Shown here: positions 37,272 to 46,067 of the stretch, piece after piece | Layout of the letters: each line of letters opens with the position of its first letter | Position numbering within the stretch: position 1 is the first letter of the stretch | NCBI GenBank assembly: GCA_023249225.1 | Contig: JAHFDA010000011.1 | Coordinates: forward strand, 1-58,634 | Source of the DNA: a bacterium | GTDB lineage: Bacteria; Margulisbacteria; Marinamargulisbacteria; JAHFDA01 | Reading direction: 5' to 3' | DNA length: 58,634 nt | Program-made: the position numbers and the translations under genes | The notes under the pieces: model-generated | Database searches by the model: none | Seen by the model: the letters and a program-made list of their open reading frames with translations, nothing else | What the model was told of the DNA's origin: nothing

Positions 37272-37906
37272 AGTCTCGCACGAAGGATCAGTTTATCCTG
37301 CGGCACACGCGAAACGCTTTTATTACGGGGATCATTGTGATTGCGCCGCTGGCGGCCACCCTGTGGATACTTTCGTTGCTTTATAAACTTATCGCAAATC
37401 CCATTGCAGGACCGGTCAAAGTTTTGTTTGGCAGGGCCCTGTCGCCCCACGAATTAAGCCTGGTGAGTTTCTTTTCCATGGCGGTTATCCTGCTTGTGGT
37501 TGGATTTATTACCAATTTGCTGGGTCGCGGAATGATGCGGATGGTGGATCGCATCATGCTGGGTATTCCCGTGGTGGGCAGCGTCTATGGCACGGCCAAG
37601 CAGTTTGTGGACGCAGTGACGGTGCAAAAGAATGCCATGTTTAAGCGGGTGGTGCTGGTAGAATTTCCTTATCCGGGGGTTTTGGCGTTAGGTTTTGTCA
37701 CCCGCGAAGACCTTGATGACCTGGTCGAGGCTAACGGAAAAAAGGCGGCCGAAGGCCGGGTGGCTGTGTTTGTTCCTACCACACATTTGCTGCTTGGGCA
37801 TGTAGGATTTTATTCGAAATCCAAGGTCGTTCCACTCACGCTTGGCACCGACGAGGCCATCCGTATGCTGCTGACTGCGGGAACCATTGGCGGAAAAAAA
37901 GCGTAG
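37268..37906 (+). CDS. DUF502-family membrane protein
   Basis: 212 aa. Two membrane segments (about 18-40 and 58-80), followed by the conserved VGSVYGTAKQFVDAVT and VLVEFPYPGVLALGFVT and VFVPTTHLLLGHVGFYSKSKVVPL, which identify DUF502. The family's function is not established. It overlaps rpoN (ATGA), and its stop codon is embedded in a palindromic repeat. Confidence 0.85.
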   Translation: MKSRTKDQFILRHTRNAFITGIIVIAPLAATLWILSLLYKLIANPIAGPVKVLFGRALSPHELSLVSFFSMAVILLVVGFITNLLGRGMMRMVDRIMLGIPVVGSVYGTAKQFVDAVTVQKNAMFKRVVLVEFPYPGVLALGFVTREDLDDLVEANGKKAAEGRVAVFVPTTHLLLGHVGFYSKSKVVPLTLGTDEAIRMLLTAGTIGGKKA

Positions 37907-37931
37907 AGGCAGGTTTCAAACCTGCTACGCT
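37900..37931. repeat. Palindromic repeat, family GTAGAGGCAGGTTT, copy 1
   Basis: AGCGTAG and CTACGCT flank CAGGTTTCAAACCTG. The element contains the stop codon of the DUF502 gene and sits between two convergent genes, where it could serve as a bidirectional stop. A longer, perfect copy lies at 44773-44805. Confidence 0.75.
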
Positions 37932-37935
37932 GCCT

Positions 37936-39198
37936 TTATTGCGCTTGATTAAAGAGTGCCATGCGCCGGGTGTCTTCCTCGGCCCGGGCGACCGCCACTT
38001 TGGTCATGATCGCGCCGACAATTTCGCTCATTAAAATGGCGGCCAGGCCAGACATGGTCATGAAGTGTTCAAATACCGAAAAACGCGGATCGCTTTGGAT
38101 CAGAAATAGCATGCCAATAGCCATACTGGCCTGTGGGATAAGGCTCAAACCCAAATATTTGCGCACCATCTGATTGGCCTGCACAAACTGGGCTCCCAGA
38201 CCGCAGCCGTAACTTTTTCCCATGGTGCGCAAGGCAAAATAAATGAGACCAAATAAGCCCGTGGTCAGGATGGCGCCGGGATTGAGATGACTGCTGACCA
38301 AAATAAAAAACAAGGCCAGAATGGTGGGTTCAAGATCATAAAAAACCGACAAGGTACGGCTATGGGAATGTTTTAGATTGACCACCAATGTGCCGGCAAC
38401 AATGCCAATCAAGATGGGGCTTAAGCCAAACGATACGGCCACACCGGAGGCCAGAACCAACATGCCCATATTGACAATCAATATCTCGTGACGTTCTTTT
38501 AACCAACGCATCATCGAACTTAATAAGCCTCCCAGAACCAATCCGAGTACAAGTGACAGTCCAATTTCCGCCAGAGGTACGAACGCGATCTTCAGCCATG
38601 AAATATCTCCGCTACCTTCGAGATAATCTCCCGTGACGGTAAACACAAGCGCAAACACCAGCAGCGACAGGGCGCTGTCCAATGTTATGACGGACAGCAG
38701 CATCTTTGAAAAGACCCCCAGACTCTTGTATTCATGCAATACGGCCATGGTGGTGGCTGGCGACGAGGCCATAGACATGGCGCCGAGTAGCAGGGCGATC
38801 CAAAAGCTGTCCATCATGGACAGGTTAAAGATGGGGGTGGGCAATAATGTAAACAATAAAAATAAACCCAAAAAACCTAAGGTCACTACAAAAAAGGATA
38901 CCAGTGACTCCACCAACGCAATGACCACAATGGTTTTGCCCTCGGAACGCAATTCCTTGAGGTGCAGATTTTCTCCCATCGTAAACGCAATAAACATAAG
39001 GCCCAGGTTAGAAAAAAGCGACAAGGCGCCACCATAACGCGCCAGATGTTCTGGTGAGATCATGAGGCCTAAGCAGGCGCCGGTTAGAATATATCCAATG
39101 ACGCTGGGCAAACGCAGCAGCTTAGAAACTTTGCTGGCCGCAAAACCCAAAAGCAGCAAAAGACCGATGCCAAGCAACAGGTTAGATTCAAAGTGCAT
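37936..39198 (-). CDS. Monovalent cation/proton antiporter (CPA2-like)
   Basis: 420 aa with about twelve membrane segments. Na+/H+ exchanger domain: RLPSVIGYILTGACLGLMISPEHL near the N-terminus and a central SSPATTMAVLHE segment, as in CPA2/KefB-like carriers. The NAD-binding TrkA-N domain seen in Kef proteins is absent. AAGGAGG precedes the ATG. An antiporter fits with the Na+-type ATP synthase in this window, but ion specificity is inferred only. Confidence 0.85.
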   Translation of the reverse strand: MHFESNLLLGIGLLLLLGFAASKVSKLLRLPSVIGYILTGACLGLMISPEHLARYGGALSLFSNLGLMFIAFTMGENLHLKELRSEGKTIVVIALVESLVSFFVVTLGFLGLFLLFTLLPTPIFNLSMMDSFWIALLLGAMSMASSPATTMAVLHEYKSLGVFSKMLLSVITLDSALSLLVFALVFTVTGDYLEGSGDISWLKIAFVPLAEIGLSLVLGLVLGGLLSSMMRWLKERHEILIVNMGMLVLASGVAVSFGLSPILIGIVAGTLVVNLKHSHSRTLSVFYDLEPTILALFFILVSSHLNPGAILTTGLFGLIYFALRTMGKSYGCGLGAQFVQANQMVRKYLGLSLIPQASMAIGMLFLIQSDPRFSVFEHFMTMSGLAAILMSEIVGAIMTKVAVARAEEDTRRMALFNQAQ

Positions 39199-39222
39199 GA
39201 TGGCAGCCTCCTTATTTTATTA

Positions 39223-40035
39223 CTATAGCCCAGATGACGCCGACTGTTCTTGCCTGCGGCGCTGGAGCTTGACCAGTAATTTTGGAAAGTGCTTGCGCAG
39301 TTCTTCGAGCGCCTGGGGGTTTCGCGCTTCAACATGGTCTTCTGTACGCACAATTTCCACCGGTGGGCGCATGAGTATGGCGGCAGCGGATTCTTCGACG
39401 TTTCTGAAAAATTCAAGATCAACGGACAGATATTTGTCATTGAATTGGCTTAAGTTGCCCAAGAGCGCGTTAAGGGCACCAATAAATACCGTGTCGGTAA
39501 ACTGTTTACGCCAGTTAAAACACAGATGCTCTGTCTTTTGAATGTAAGTTTGTATGGTTTTTTTCTGTTGAAAATGATCATAAAGCGAACGTAGCAGTTT
39601 TCGTGTACCTGCATCGCTGGGTTTTTTCTTAAGGCTAAAGAACACATGTTTAAAGTAGTTGGGCAGATCAATCCAATTGTTTTTTTTGGCCAGGTAGCTA
39701 AAGGATTTTTCATTTTGAATGATCTGCGTCAGCAGTGGGATCATGCGGCGTTGCAACTGCAACAACGCATTTTCTTTGTCTTCAAAGTCGCTGCCTTGTG
39801 CTTCCTGCAGGTAATCGGCAAACGTTTTCCACGGATCTTGGTCAATGCTTGCAACCAGGCTTTGACGAGCCAGGTCGCTTAACTCGCCTTTGGCCAGCAG
39901 GCGTGAGAGTTCTTCTGAAAGCTGCAGGGGGGCGCCTGCCACAGGGGCTAGTGTGGCTTGCAAGGCGTTGCCCACTGGCGCGCCCAGGCGTTTGCCTTTT
40001 TCAATCAACGACTGATATTTATCAGGTGCAGCCAT
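39223..40035 (-). CDS. Unknown helical protein
   Basis: 270 aa. No signal peptide or membrane segment. Predominantly helical and charged, with a basic C-terminal end (KLLVKLQRRRQEQ). I do not recognise a family. Its stop lies 24 nt before the antiporter start, so the two may share a transcript, and it is preceded by an AT-rich gap of about 70 bp that could hold its promoter. Confidence 0.6.
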   Translation of the reverse strand: MAAPDKYQSLIEKGKRLGAPVGNALQATLAPVAGAPLQLSEELSRLLAKGELSDLARQSLVASIDQDPWKTFADYLQEAQGSDFEDKENALLQLQRRMIPLLTQIIQNEKSFSYLAKKNNWIDLPNYFKHVFFSLKKKPSDAGTRKLLRSLYDHFQQKKTIQTYIQKTEHLCFNWRKQFTDTVFIGALNALLGNLSQFNDKYLSVDLEFFRNVEESAAAILMRPPVEIVRTEDHVEARNPQALEELRKHFPKLLVKLQRRRQEQSASSGL

Positions 40036-40108
40036 TAATCGTTTGTTTTCCCGTTGGAGCAGTAAATTATGCAGTATCTAAAATAAATTGTATTTAAAAT
40101 AATCGTCT

Positions 40109-40906
40109 TTAAATATATTTTGTTTTTACAGTTTTCCAGGCGGTTTCAACCAAACTTTTTGATTTAGGTAGCTTACCTTTAAAATATTTCAACAGACGTA
40201 GATAACGGTTTTCAAAGCGCAGATTTGCCGATCGCAAGGCGGTTTCGGCCGAAATATCCCACTTGCGGCACAGATTAACGACCGAAAACAAAAGGTCGCC
40301 AAGTTCAGCCTCGATGTGCTTGCGGGATTGCCTGGGTTTATTCAACTCCGACGTAACTTCATGCAGCTCTTCGCGGATTTTAGCCAAGGGTCCCCGGGAG
40401 GTCTTCCAATCAAAGCCGTCCTTGGCCACGCGCGACTGAACCTTTTGGGCCCGCATGAGAGCGGTAAATGTTTTGGGAACATCCTTAAACGGAGTATGCG
40501 CTGCGCGGTAGGCAGAGGTTGAATTTTTTTGTTCTGCGTTCTGCCTTCCACGTTCTGCGTTTTTTAACGCTTCCCACTGCACATGAAGCTCTTTTAGATT
40601 TCTGACTTTACTGTTTCCAAAAACGTGCGGATGCCGGTGGATCAGCTTGGCTTCAAGGCGGCGTGCCACGTCGTTAAAATCAAAATGTTTTTTCTCGGAC
40701 ATCAGTTGGGCATGCAGCAAAATCTGCAGCAGCACATCGCCCAGTTCTTCTAGAATTTTTTCGGGGTCGCCGAGCTGAAGCGCTTCGAGTAATTCGTGGG
40801 TTTCTTCGAGTAAATAAGGTTTTAAACTGGAGTGAGTTTGAGCGCGATCCCAGGGGCAGCCCCCGGGGGCGCGTAGCCGCGCGATGATGCGCAGCAAACT
40901 ATCCAC
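40109..40906 (-). CDS. mazG: Nucleoside triphosphate pyrophosphohydrolase
   Basis: 265 aa. Two MazG modules: GGCPWDRAQTHSSLKPYLLEETHELLEAL with EELGDVLLQILLHAQ, and a second EELHEVTSE and EAELGDLLFSVVNL. It hydrolyses NTPs to NMP and PPi, and can remove aberrant nucleotides. Between the modules is a polar insert (ERGRQNAEQKNS) encoded by a GCAGAACG-type repetitive DNA, which looks like an in-frame repeat insertion. It overlaps the SurA-like gene by 8 nt. Confidence 0.9.
   Translation of the reverse strand: MDSLLRIIARLRAPGGCPWDRAQTHSSLKPYLLEETHELLEALQLGDPEKILEELGDVLLQILLHAQLMSEKKHFDFNDVARRLEAKLIHRHPHVFGNSKVRNLKELHVQWEALKNAERGRQNAEQKNSTSAYRAAHTPFKDVPKTFTALMRAQKVQSRVAKDGFDWKTSRGPLAKIREELHEVTSELNKPRQSRKHIEAELGDLLFSVVNLCRKWDISAETALRSANLRFENRYLRLLKYFKGKLPKSKSLVETAWKTVKTKYI
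40530..40565. repeat. GTTCTGCGTTCTGCC-type repeat inside mazG
   Basis: GTTCTGCGTTCTGCC, then CACGTTCTGCGTTTTTT. Three imperfect TTCTGC units in about 36 bp encode a polar linker in MazG. The composition differs from the surrounding gene and resembles intergenic repeat sequence. Confidence 0.5.
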
Positions 40907-41834
40907 GGAAAGGGTTCAAAGCATCCTGAAAATCGATGCCCGTAATCGGTTGATCCAGATGCATGGGGGGCACATTGATTTGAAGCAACGGAAAAAAGTT
41001 GGGCGGAAGTTTAACGTGGGCCAATTCTTTTTCGCGTTGCAACCACTGTGTATAACGTTCTTCACGTTCATGTTGTTCAAGGTAATTTTGAATTTCGCGG
41101 CGCATCTGTTCAAAAGAAGCTTCTTCCTCTGGGTAGCGTTGTTCCACCATAAACACGGTATAACCGTCAAACGTACGTAAAATGGGCGAAATGCTGCCGC
41201 CGGGCAGAGAAAATAAAATGTCGCCGACCTCCTGACCGTAGTAGGCCCGATCCACCAGTCCCACGTAACCGCCGTTCGAGCGGGTATAAGGATCTTGTGA
41301 ATGGCTTTCAGCCAGGGCCGAGAAATCTCCGCCGAGCAGCAGTTGATGGTATACGCTTTGAGCCAGTGCTTCGTCTGCGAGTACAATCTGGCGCACCTTG
41401 AGGCGCTCCGGAAGTTTAAAATAGCTGCGGTTCTGGTCGTAAAATTCTTGCAGGTGCTTGCGATCAATCCGCGCCGATCCCACCAATTCTTTGCGCACCT
41501 GTTCGCGCAGCCGATCAAAAGCCAGACTGTTTAAATGGGCTAGTTCTTCAGCAGGGGGCAGACTGTCCCAGCCCTGACTGCGGGCAAAATCAAGCAGCAA
41601 GACCCGCTCGATCAGATCGTTTAAAAGTTCATAACGGGCACTAAACGCCAGCATCGGATCCGCCTCTGGCGCCGCTCCTTTTAAACTTTCAGCCAAAAGG
41701 TCATTAAAAACCCGCAGACCCAGGGGGTGTTGTTTGATGACGATCACAGGCGTGTTGCCTGTGTCTGCCCCAAGTTGACTGGCCAGGCTGACACCCAGAC
41801 ACAGCGCTGCGAGAAGCTTAAACGGCTTTTTCAC
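40899..41834 (-). CDS. SurA/PpiC-type periplasmic peptidyl-prolyl isomerase
   Basis: 311 aa from GTG 41834, preceded by GGAGAA and followed by a signal sequence (KKPFKLLAALCLGVSLASQLGA). Residues ~30-135 are an N-terminal chaperone-like helical part. One parvulin domain follows: LKVRQIVLADEALAQSVYHQLL through GGYVGLVDRAYYGQEVGDILFSLPGGSISPI. It helps fold outer-membrane proteins. It overlaps glnB upstream and mazG downstream, an unusual trio. Confidence 0.85.
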   Translation of the reverse strand: MKKPFKLLAALCLGVSLASQLGADTGNTPVIVIKQHPLGLRVFNDLLAESLKGAAPEADPMLAFSARYELLNDLIERVLLLDFARSQGWDSLPPAEELAHLNSLAFDRLREQVRKELVGSARIDRKHLQEFYDQNRSYFKLPERLKVRQIVLADEALAQSVYHQLLLGGDFSALAESHSQDPYTRSNGGYVGLVDRAYYGQEVGDILFSLPGGSISPILRTFDGYTVFMVEQRYPEEEASFEQMRREIQNYLEQHEREERYTQWLQREKELAHVKLPPNFFPLLQINVPPMHLDQPITGIDFQDALNPFRG

Positions 41835-42156
41835 CGCGTTCTCCGGTACGGATACGCAGGGTTTCCTCGACAGGAATGATAAATATTTTTCCATCGCCAA
41901 TTTCACCGGTATAAGCGGCAGACTGAATGGCCTGAATGACGTTTTCGGTCAGCTCGTTGGGCACAGTGATTTCAAGCTTAATTTTAGGAATCAAGCTGAT
42001 CTGATATTCTGCGCCACGGTACAATTCGGTCTTGCCTTTTTGGCGACCGCTTCCACGCACGTCCGAGATCGTCATGCCATAAACGCCCAGTTCTTCAAGC
42101 TTGTTTTTGATGTCATCCAGTTTATGTGGCCGCACGATGGCTTCAATCTTTTTCAT
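41818..42156 (-). CDS. glnB: Nitrogen regulatory protein PII
   Basis: 112 aa. MKKIEAIVRPHKLDDIKNKL, the T-loop GKTELYRGAEY with Tyr51 (the uridylylation site in proteobacteria), and the C-terminal GEIGDGKIFIIPVEE. It senses ATP/ADP and 2-oxoglutarate. No amtB or glnA is adjacent. AGGAGA precedes the ATG. Divergent from grpE. No convincing -24/-12 sigma-54 site was found in the 91-bp intergenic region despite the rpoN gene nearby. Confidence 0.95.
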   Translation of the reverse strand: MKKIEAIVRPHKLDDIKNKLEELGVYGMTISDVRGSGRQKGKTELYRGAEYQISLIPKIKLEITVPNELTENVIQAIQSAAYTGEIGDGKIFIIPVEETLRIRTGERGEKAV

Positions 42157-42209
42157 AGGTCTCCTGCTTAAATTTTAAAGTATCGGAAGCAAGTGTTGAT
42201 TTATTTACC

Positions 42210-42239
42210 TTGACATTTATTCTAACCTGTTTTTAATTT
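42210..42239 (+). promoter_or_regulatory. Candidate promoter of grpE
   Basis: A perfect TTGACA (42210-42215), an 18-nt spacer and TAATTT (42234-42239), ending 8 nt before the GTG start. No CIRCE-like inverted repeat is visible, so HrcA control is not supported by sequence here. Confidence 0.45.
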
Positions 42240-42247
42240 ATAGGCTT

Positions 42248-42766
42248 GTGACACAAGAAAATCCAAATAGTATTGCGGCCGATCCGTCGCCGCCGGGGGA
42301 ATCAAATGTGGCCGCTGCGGACGAGTTGATCAAGCTGCAGGCCGAAAACGCACAAATCAAGGACAAATGGCTGCGCATGCTGGCCGAACATGAAAACTTT
42401 AAACGCCGAAAAAGCGAAGAACTGCCGCAACTGCTTGAACGCCGCGAAGAAAACCTTTTATTACAGTTCTTGCCGGTACTCGACAATCTGGAAAAAGCCC
42501 GCCAACAACTTCCGGATGCTTCAGATCTGCAAGCCTTTAAGTCCGGTTTGGAATTAACTGAAAAACTGTTCCGGCAGGCGCTTGAAAAATTTGATGTGTA
42601 CCGCATCGATAGCCTGGGCACGGCGTTTGACCCTTCTAAACACCAAGCCATTGCTCAAGAAAGCCGTGCTGGGGTGCAAGAAGGAACCGTTATTCAGGAA
42701 GTCACGCCCGGTTATAGACGAGGACAGCGGGCTTTAAGGGCGGCATTAGTGATTGTGGCTTCGTAG
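42248..42766 (+). CDS. grpE: Nucleotide exchange factor GrpE
   Basis: 172 aa starting with GTG. A long N-terminal coiled coil (ADELIKLQAENAQIKDKWLRMLAEHENFKRR) and the beta-wing end with GTVIQEVTPGYRRGQRALRAALVIVA. It releases ADP from DnaK. The grpE-dnaK-dnaJ order is typical. No hrcA upstream. Confidence 0.93.
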   Translation: MTQENPNSIAADPSPPGESNVAAADELIKLQAENAQIKDKWLRMLAEHENFKRRKSEELPQLLERREENLLLQFLPVLDNLEKARQQLPDASDLQAFKSGLELTEKLFRQALEKFDVYRIDSLGTAFDPSKHQAIAQESRAGVQEGTVIQEVTPGYRRGQRALRAALVIVAS

Positions 42767-42855
42767 TGGCGCGATCTGTTTCATTTTTATACACTGGATT
42801 GGCATTAAAAATGACACTTTCTTGGGTAAGGGATAAACAGTGAAGGAGCTGGGGC

Positions 42856-44772
42856 ATGTCTAAAATAATTGGTATTGATCTTGGAACCACGAACAGTTGC
42901 GTAGCCGTTATGGAAGGCGGAGAGCCTAAAGTCATTGTGAATGCCGAGGGTAACCGTACCACGCCTTCAGTGGTGGCTTTTGCAAAGAGCAATGAGCAGT
43001 TGGCGGGTCAGGTGGCCAAACGTCAGGCCATCACCAATCCTAAACGCACGGTCTACTCGATCAAGCGTTTTATGGGGCGTCTGCATAACGAAGTGGCTGA
43101 AGAAGAAAAGTTAGTGCCTTATCAGGTGGTGGACGGTAAAAATGGGGCTGCTGCCGTTAAAATTGATGACAAAGCCTATACCCCACCCGAAATTTCGGCC
43201 AAGATTTTGCAAAAGCTAAAAGCGGATGCCGAGGCTTATCTGGGAGAGCCCGTTAAAAAAGCGGTGATCACTGTCCCGGCTTATTTTAATGATTCGCAAC
43301 GTCAGGCCACCAAGGATGCCGGTGAAATTGCGGGTTTAGAAGTGGTTCGTATTATTAACGAACCCACTGCAGCGGCCCTGGCTTACGGCCTTGATAAAAA
43401 GACCAATGAAAAAATTGCAGTCTATGATTTTGGTGGTGGAACTTTTGATATTTCCATCATGGAAATTGGCGATGGCGTCTTTGAAGTGTTGTCCACCAAT
43501 GGTGACACGCATCTGGGCGGCGACAATATCGATCAAGAAATTATCTTATGGCTGATGGCTGAATTTAAAAAAGAACAGGGCATCGATCTGGCAAGCGACA
43601 CCATGGCCATCCAGCGGCTTAAAGAAGCGGCAGAAAAGGCTAAAATCGAATTAAGTTCGGCCCAGCAAACCGAAATCAATCTGCCTTTTATCACCGCCAA
43701 CCAAAGCGGCCCCAAGCACCTGGTGCTGACGCTGACGCGGGCGCGTTTTGAACAGATGATTGAATCCTATGTGCGTCGTTCGCTGGGACCTTGCGAGCAG
43801 GCCCTTAAAGATGCCGGGGTCAGCAAAGCCGCCATCAATGAAGTGGTGCTGGTGGGCGGAAGCACCCGTATTCCGGCCATTCAAAAAGCAGTCAAAGACT
43901 TTTTTGAAAAAGAACCCCACAAGGGCGTCAATCCGGACGAAGTTGTGGCGGTGGGGGCGGCCATCCAGGGGGGCATCTTGGGGGGCGAAGTGAAAGACAT
44001 CGTACTCCTGGACGTGACTCCGCTTTCATTGGGTATCGAGACCCTGGGGGGCGTATTTACCAAATTGATTGACCGCAACACCACCATTCCCACCTCGAAG
44101 AAGCAGGTTTTTTCGACAGCGGCGGATCACCAACCCAGCGTGGATGTGCACGTGTTGCAGGGCGAGCGCCCCATGGCTTCGGATAACCGCACCATCGGAC
44201 GTTTTCAGCTTTCAGGCCTTCCGCCTGCGCCACGTGGCATTCCGCAGATCGAAGTCACCTTTGACATCGACGCGAACGGCATTTTAAACGTCAAGGCCAA
44301 GGATCTGGGTACGGCCAAAGAACAAAAAATTACCATCCAGGCCAGCAGCGGCCTTTCTAAGGACGAAGTGGAACGCATGCGTAAAGATGCCGAAGCGCAT
44401 GCTGCTGACGATGAGCAGAAGAAAAAAATCATTGAAGCGCGCAACGAGGCGGATACCCTGGTCTATCAATGCGAAAAAATGCTTAAGGAAAACGGCGAAA
44501 AAATACCCGCAGCCAAACAGGAAGAGCTTAAAAAGGTGATTGAATCCTGCAAAGAAGCTTTAAAAGGCGAAGACGCACAAAAAATTTCGCAGACCAAGGA
44601 TCAGCTTCAACAGGTGATGTTTGGCATTAGCCAGGAACTCTATCAGCAAGCGGGCGCCGGACAGCAGGCCCAGGAATCGCCCCAGGCCGAGGCAGAACCG
44701 ACTGCGCCGCCGACCGAAGATCCCAAAGATAACGTGGTCGATGCTGAATATCAGGAAGTCAAGGATAAATAG
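42856..44772 (+). CDS. dnaK: Molecular chaperone DnaK
   Basis: 638 aa. Hsp70 with [36 protein letters not shown], the ATPase/substrate linker [17 protein letters not shown], and a tail ending [18 protein letters not shown] precedes the ATG. Full length with no anomalies seen. Two palindromes separate it from dnaJ. Confidence 0.97.
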   Translation: MSKIIGIDLGTTNSCVAVMEGGEPKVIVNAEGNRTTPSVVAFAKSNEQLAGQVAKRQAITNPKRTVYSIKRFMGRLHNEVAEEEKLVPYQVVDGKNGAAAVKIDDKAYTPPEISAKILQKLKADAEAYLGEPVKKAVITVPAYFNDSQRQATKDAGEIAGLEVVRIINEPTAAALAYGLDKKTNEKIAVYDFGGGTFDISIMEIGDGVFEVLSTNGDTHLGGDNIDQEIILWLMAEFKKEQGIDLASDTMAIQRLKEAAEKAKIELSSAQQTEINLPFITANQSGPKHLVLTLTRARFEQMIESYVRRSLGPCEQALKDAGVSKAAINEVVLVGGSTRIPAIQKAVKDFFEKEPHKGVNPDEVVAVGAAIQGGILGGEVKDIVLLDVTPLSLGIETLGGVFTKLIDRNTTIPTSKKQVFSTAADHQPSVDVHVLQGERPMASDNRTIGRFQLSGLPPAPRGIPQIEVTFDIDANGILNVKAKDLGTAKEQKITIQASSGLSKDEVERMRKDAEAHAADDEQKKKIIEARNEADTLVYQCEKMLKENGEKIPAAKQEELKKVIESCKEALKGEDAQKISQTKDQLQQVMFGISQELYQQAGAGQQAQESPQAEAEPTAPPTEDPKDNVVDAEYQEVKDK

Positions 44773-44805
44773 GCGTAGAGGCAGGTTTGAAACCTGCCTC
44801 TACGC
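44773..44805. repeat. Palindromic repeat, family GTAGAGGCAGGTTT, copy 2
   Basis: A perfect 16-bp stem (GCGTAGAGGCAGGTTT and its complement) with a single-base loop, just after the dnaK stop. It matches the element at 37900-37931. No T-tract follows. Confidence 0.8.
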
Positions 44806-44806
44806 T

Positions 44807-44826
44807 GCCCGGGCCCAGGCCCGGGC
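44807..44826. repeat. GC-only palindrome next to the dnaJ -10 box
   Basis: GCCCGGGCC and GGCCCGGGC form a 9-bp stem with a CA loop, ending one base before TATAAT. This places a very stable structure where a -35 element would be, so the dnaJ promoter may rely on other contacts, or the -10 match may be fortuitous. Confidence 0.7.
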
Positions 44827-44832
44827 TATAAT
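44827..44832 (+). promoter_or_regulatory. Consensus -10 box immediately before dnaJ
   Basis: TATAAT ends 5 nt before the dnaJ ATG, with ATTCA between and no Shine-Dalgarno. Transcription would begin at about the start codon. Confidence 0.5.
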
Positions 44833-44837
44833 ATTCA

Positions 44838-45989
44838 ATGCCTTCTAAACGAGACTATTATGATGTGCTGGGCGTCAACCGGGGTGTTTCCGAACCCGAC
44901 TTAAAGTCTGCCTATCGCAAGCTGGCGCGCCAGTATCATCCGGACGTCAATAAATCGCACGATGCCGAGGCCAAGTTTAAAGAGCTACAAGAGGCTTACG
45001 ATGTGCTCTCGAACAGCCAAAAGCGTGGCCAATATGATCAGTTTGGACACGCTGCCTTTGCCAGCGGCGCGGGTCCAGGGGCACCTGGCGCCGGTTTTGG
45101 TGGTTTCGAACATGGGGCTGGCTTTGGCACCGATTTCGAAGATATTTTTGATGTTTTTTTTGGGGGTGCGCCGGGGCGGCGGCGAGGCGGTCAATCTGCC
45201 AGTACAGTCCGGCGAGGCGAAGATCTGCGTATCAACTTAAGCGTCACGCTTGAAGAAACCGTCAGTGGTGCCAATAAAGACATTGAACTTGCGCATCTCG
45301 GGCGTTGCGAAGAATGTACGGGTACAGGCAGCCGCCAGGGTTCTAAAAGCAAAACTTGCCATAGCTGTGGGGGCAGTGGCCAGGTGCGCCAAAGCCAACG
45401 TACCATTCTCGGAAGTTTTACCCAGGTTACCACTTGTCCCACCTGTCACGGTGAAGGCCAGGTGGTGACGGATCCCTGCCAGGCCTGTCATGGCCGCGGA
45501 CTGGCGTCTAAAAAGAAACGCCTTAAAGTACAGGTGCCTCCGGGCGTTGACACCGGTTCGCGTATTCGTGTCAGCGGAGGCGGTAACGCGGGTATCAAGG
45601 GTGGCCCAGCCGGAGATTTATATGTTCAGATACAGGTCGAACCGCACCGCTATTTTCAGCGCGAGGGCGACGATCTTATTTGTCGTGTCGAAATCAGTTA
45701 TGCCCAGGTGGTGCTGGGAGACGACATTGAAGTGCCCACCATCGACGGCAAAGTCAGCCTTAAAATTCCGGCCGGTACGGCCAGCCAATCTGTTTTTCGC
45801 TTAAAAGGCAAGGGCATACCGCATTTACAGGGCCATGGGCGCGGGGATCAGCATGTGCAGGTGCTGGTCGAAATTCCGCGCAACCTCGTAGGCCGTGAAA
45901 AGGATCTTATTAAGGAACTGATGCAAATTCAAAACGAAAAACGCGAAAATAAGTCTATTTTCGACCGGGTGAAGGAAATTATTTCGTAA
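44838..45989 (+). CDS. dnaJ: Chaperone DnaJ
   Basis: 383 aa. J domain with HPD at 34-36, a G/F-rich linker (residues ~75-115), four CxxCxGxG-type zinc repeats ([32 protein letters not shown]), and C-terminal substrate-binding domains. It stimulates DnaK ATPase. Confidence 0.96.
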   Translation: MPSKRDYYDVLGVNRGVSEPDLKSAYRKLARQYHPDVNKSHDAEAKFKELQEAYDVLSNSQKRGQYDQFGHAAFASGAGPGAPGAGFGGFEHGAGFGTDFEDIFDVFFGGAPGRRRGGQSASTVRRGEDLRINLSVTLEETVSGANKDIELAHLGRCEECTGTGSRQGSKSKTCHSCGGSGQVRQSQRTILGSFTQVTTCPTCHGEGQVVTDPCQACHGRGLASKKKRLKVQVPPGVDTGSRIRVSGGGNAGIKGGPAGDLYVQIQVEPHRYFQREGDDLICRVEISYAQVVLGDDIEVPTIDGKVSLKIPAGTASQSVFRLKGKGIPHLQGHGRGDQHVQVLVEIPRNLVGREKDLIKELMQIQNEKRENKSIFDRVKEIIS

Positions 45990-46067
45990 GGCACGCCTTT
46001 ATATCTAAAAATATCCATGAATTGATTTGTGACATAAGGGGAATTTAGATGTTTAGGAAATTCTTTT

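Noticed and set aside
42157-42247. Sigma-54 promoter for glnB
   Set aside because: No GG/GC pair at -24/-12 spacing is present; the nearest TTGCT has no GG ten bases upstream.
42157-42247. CIRCE element controlling grpE-dnaK
   Set aside because: No TTAGCACTC/GAGTGCTAA inverted repeat is visible.
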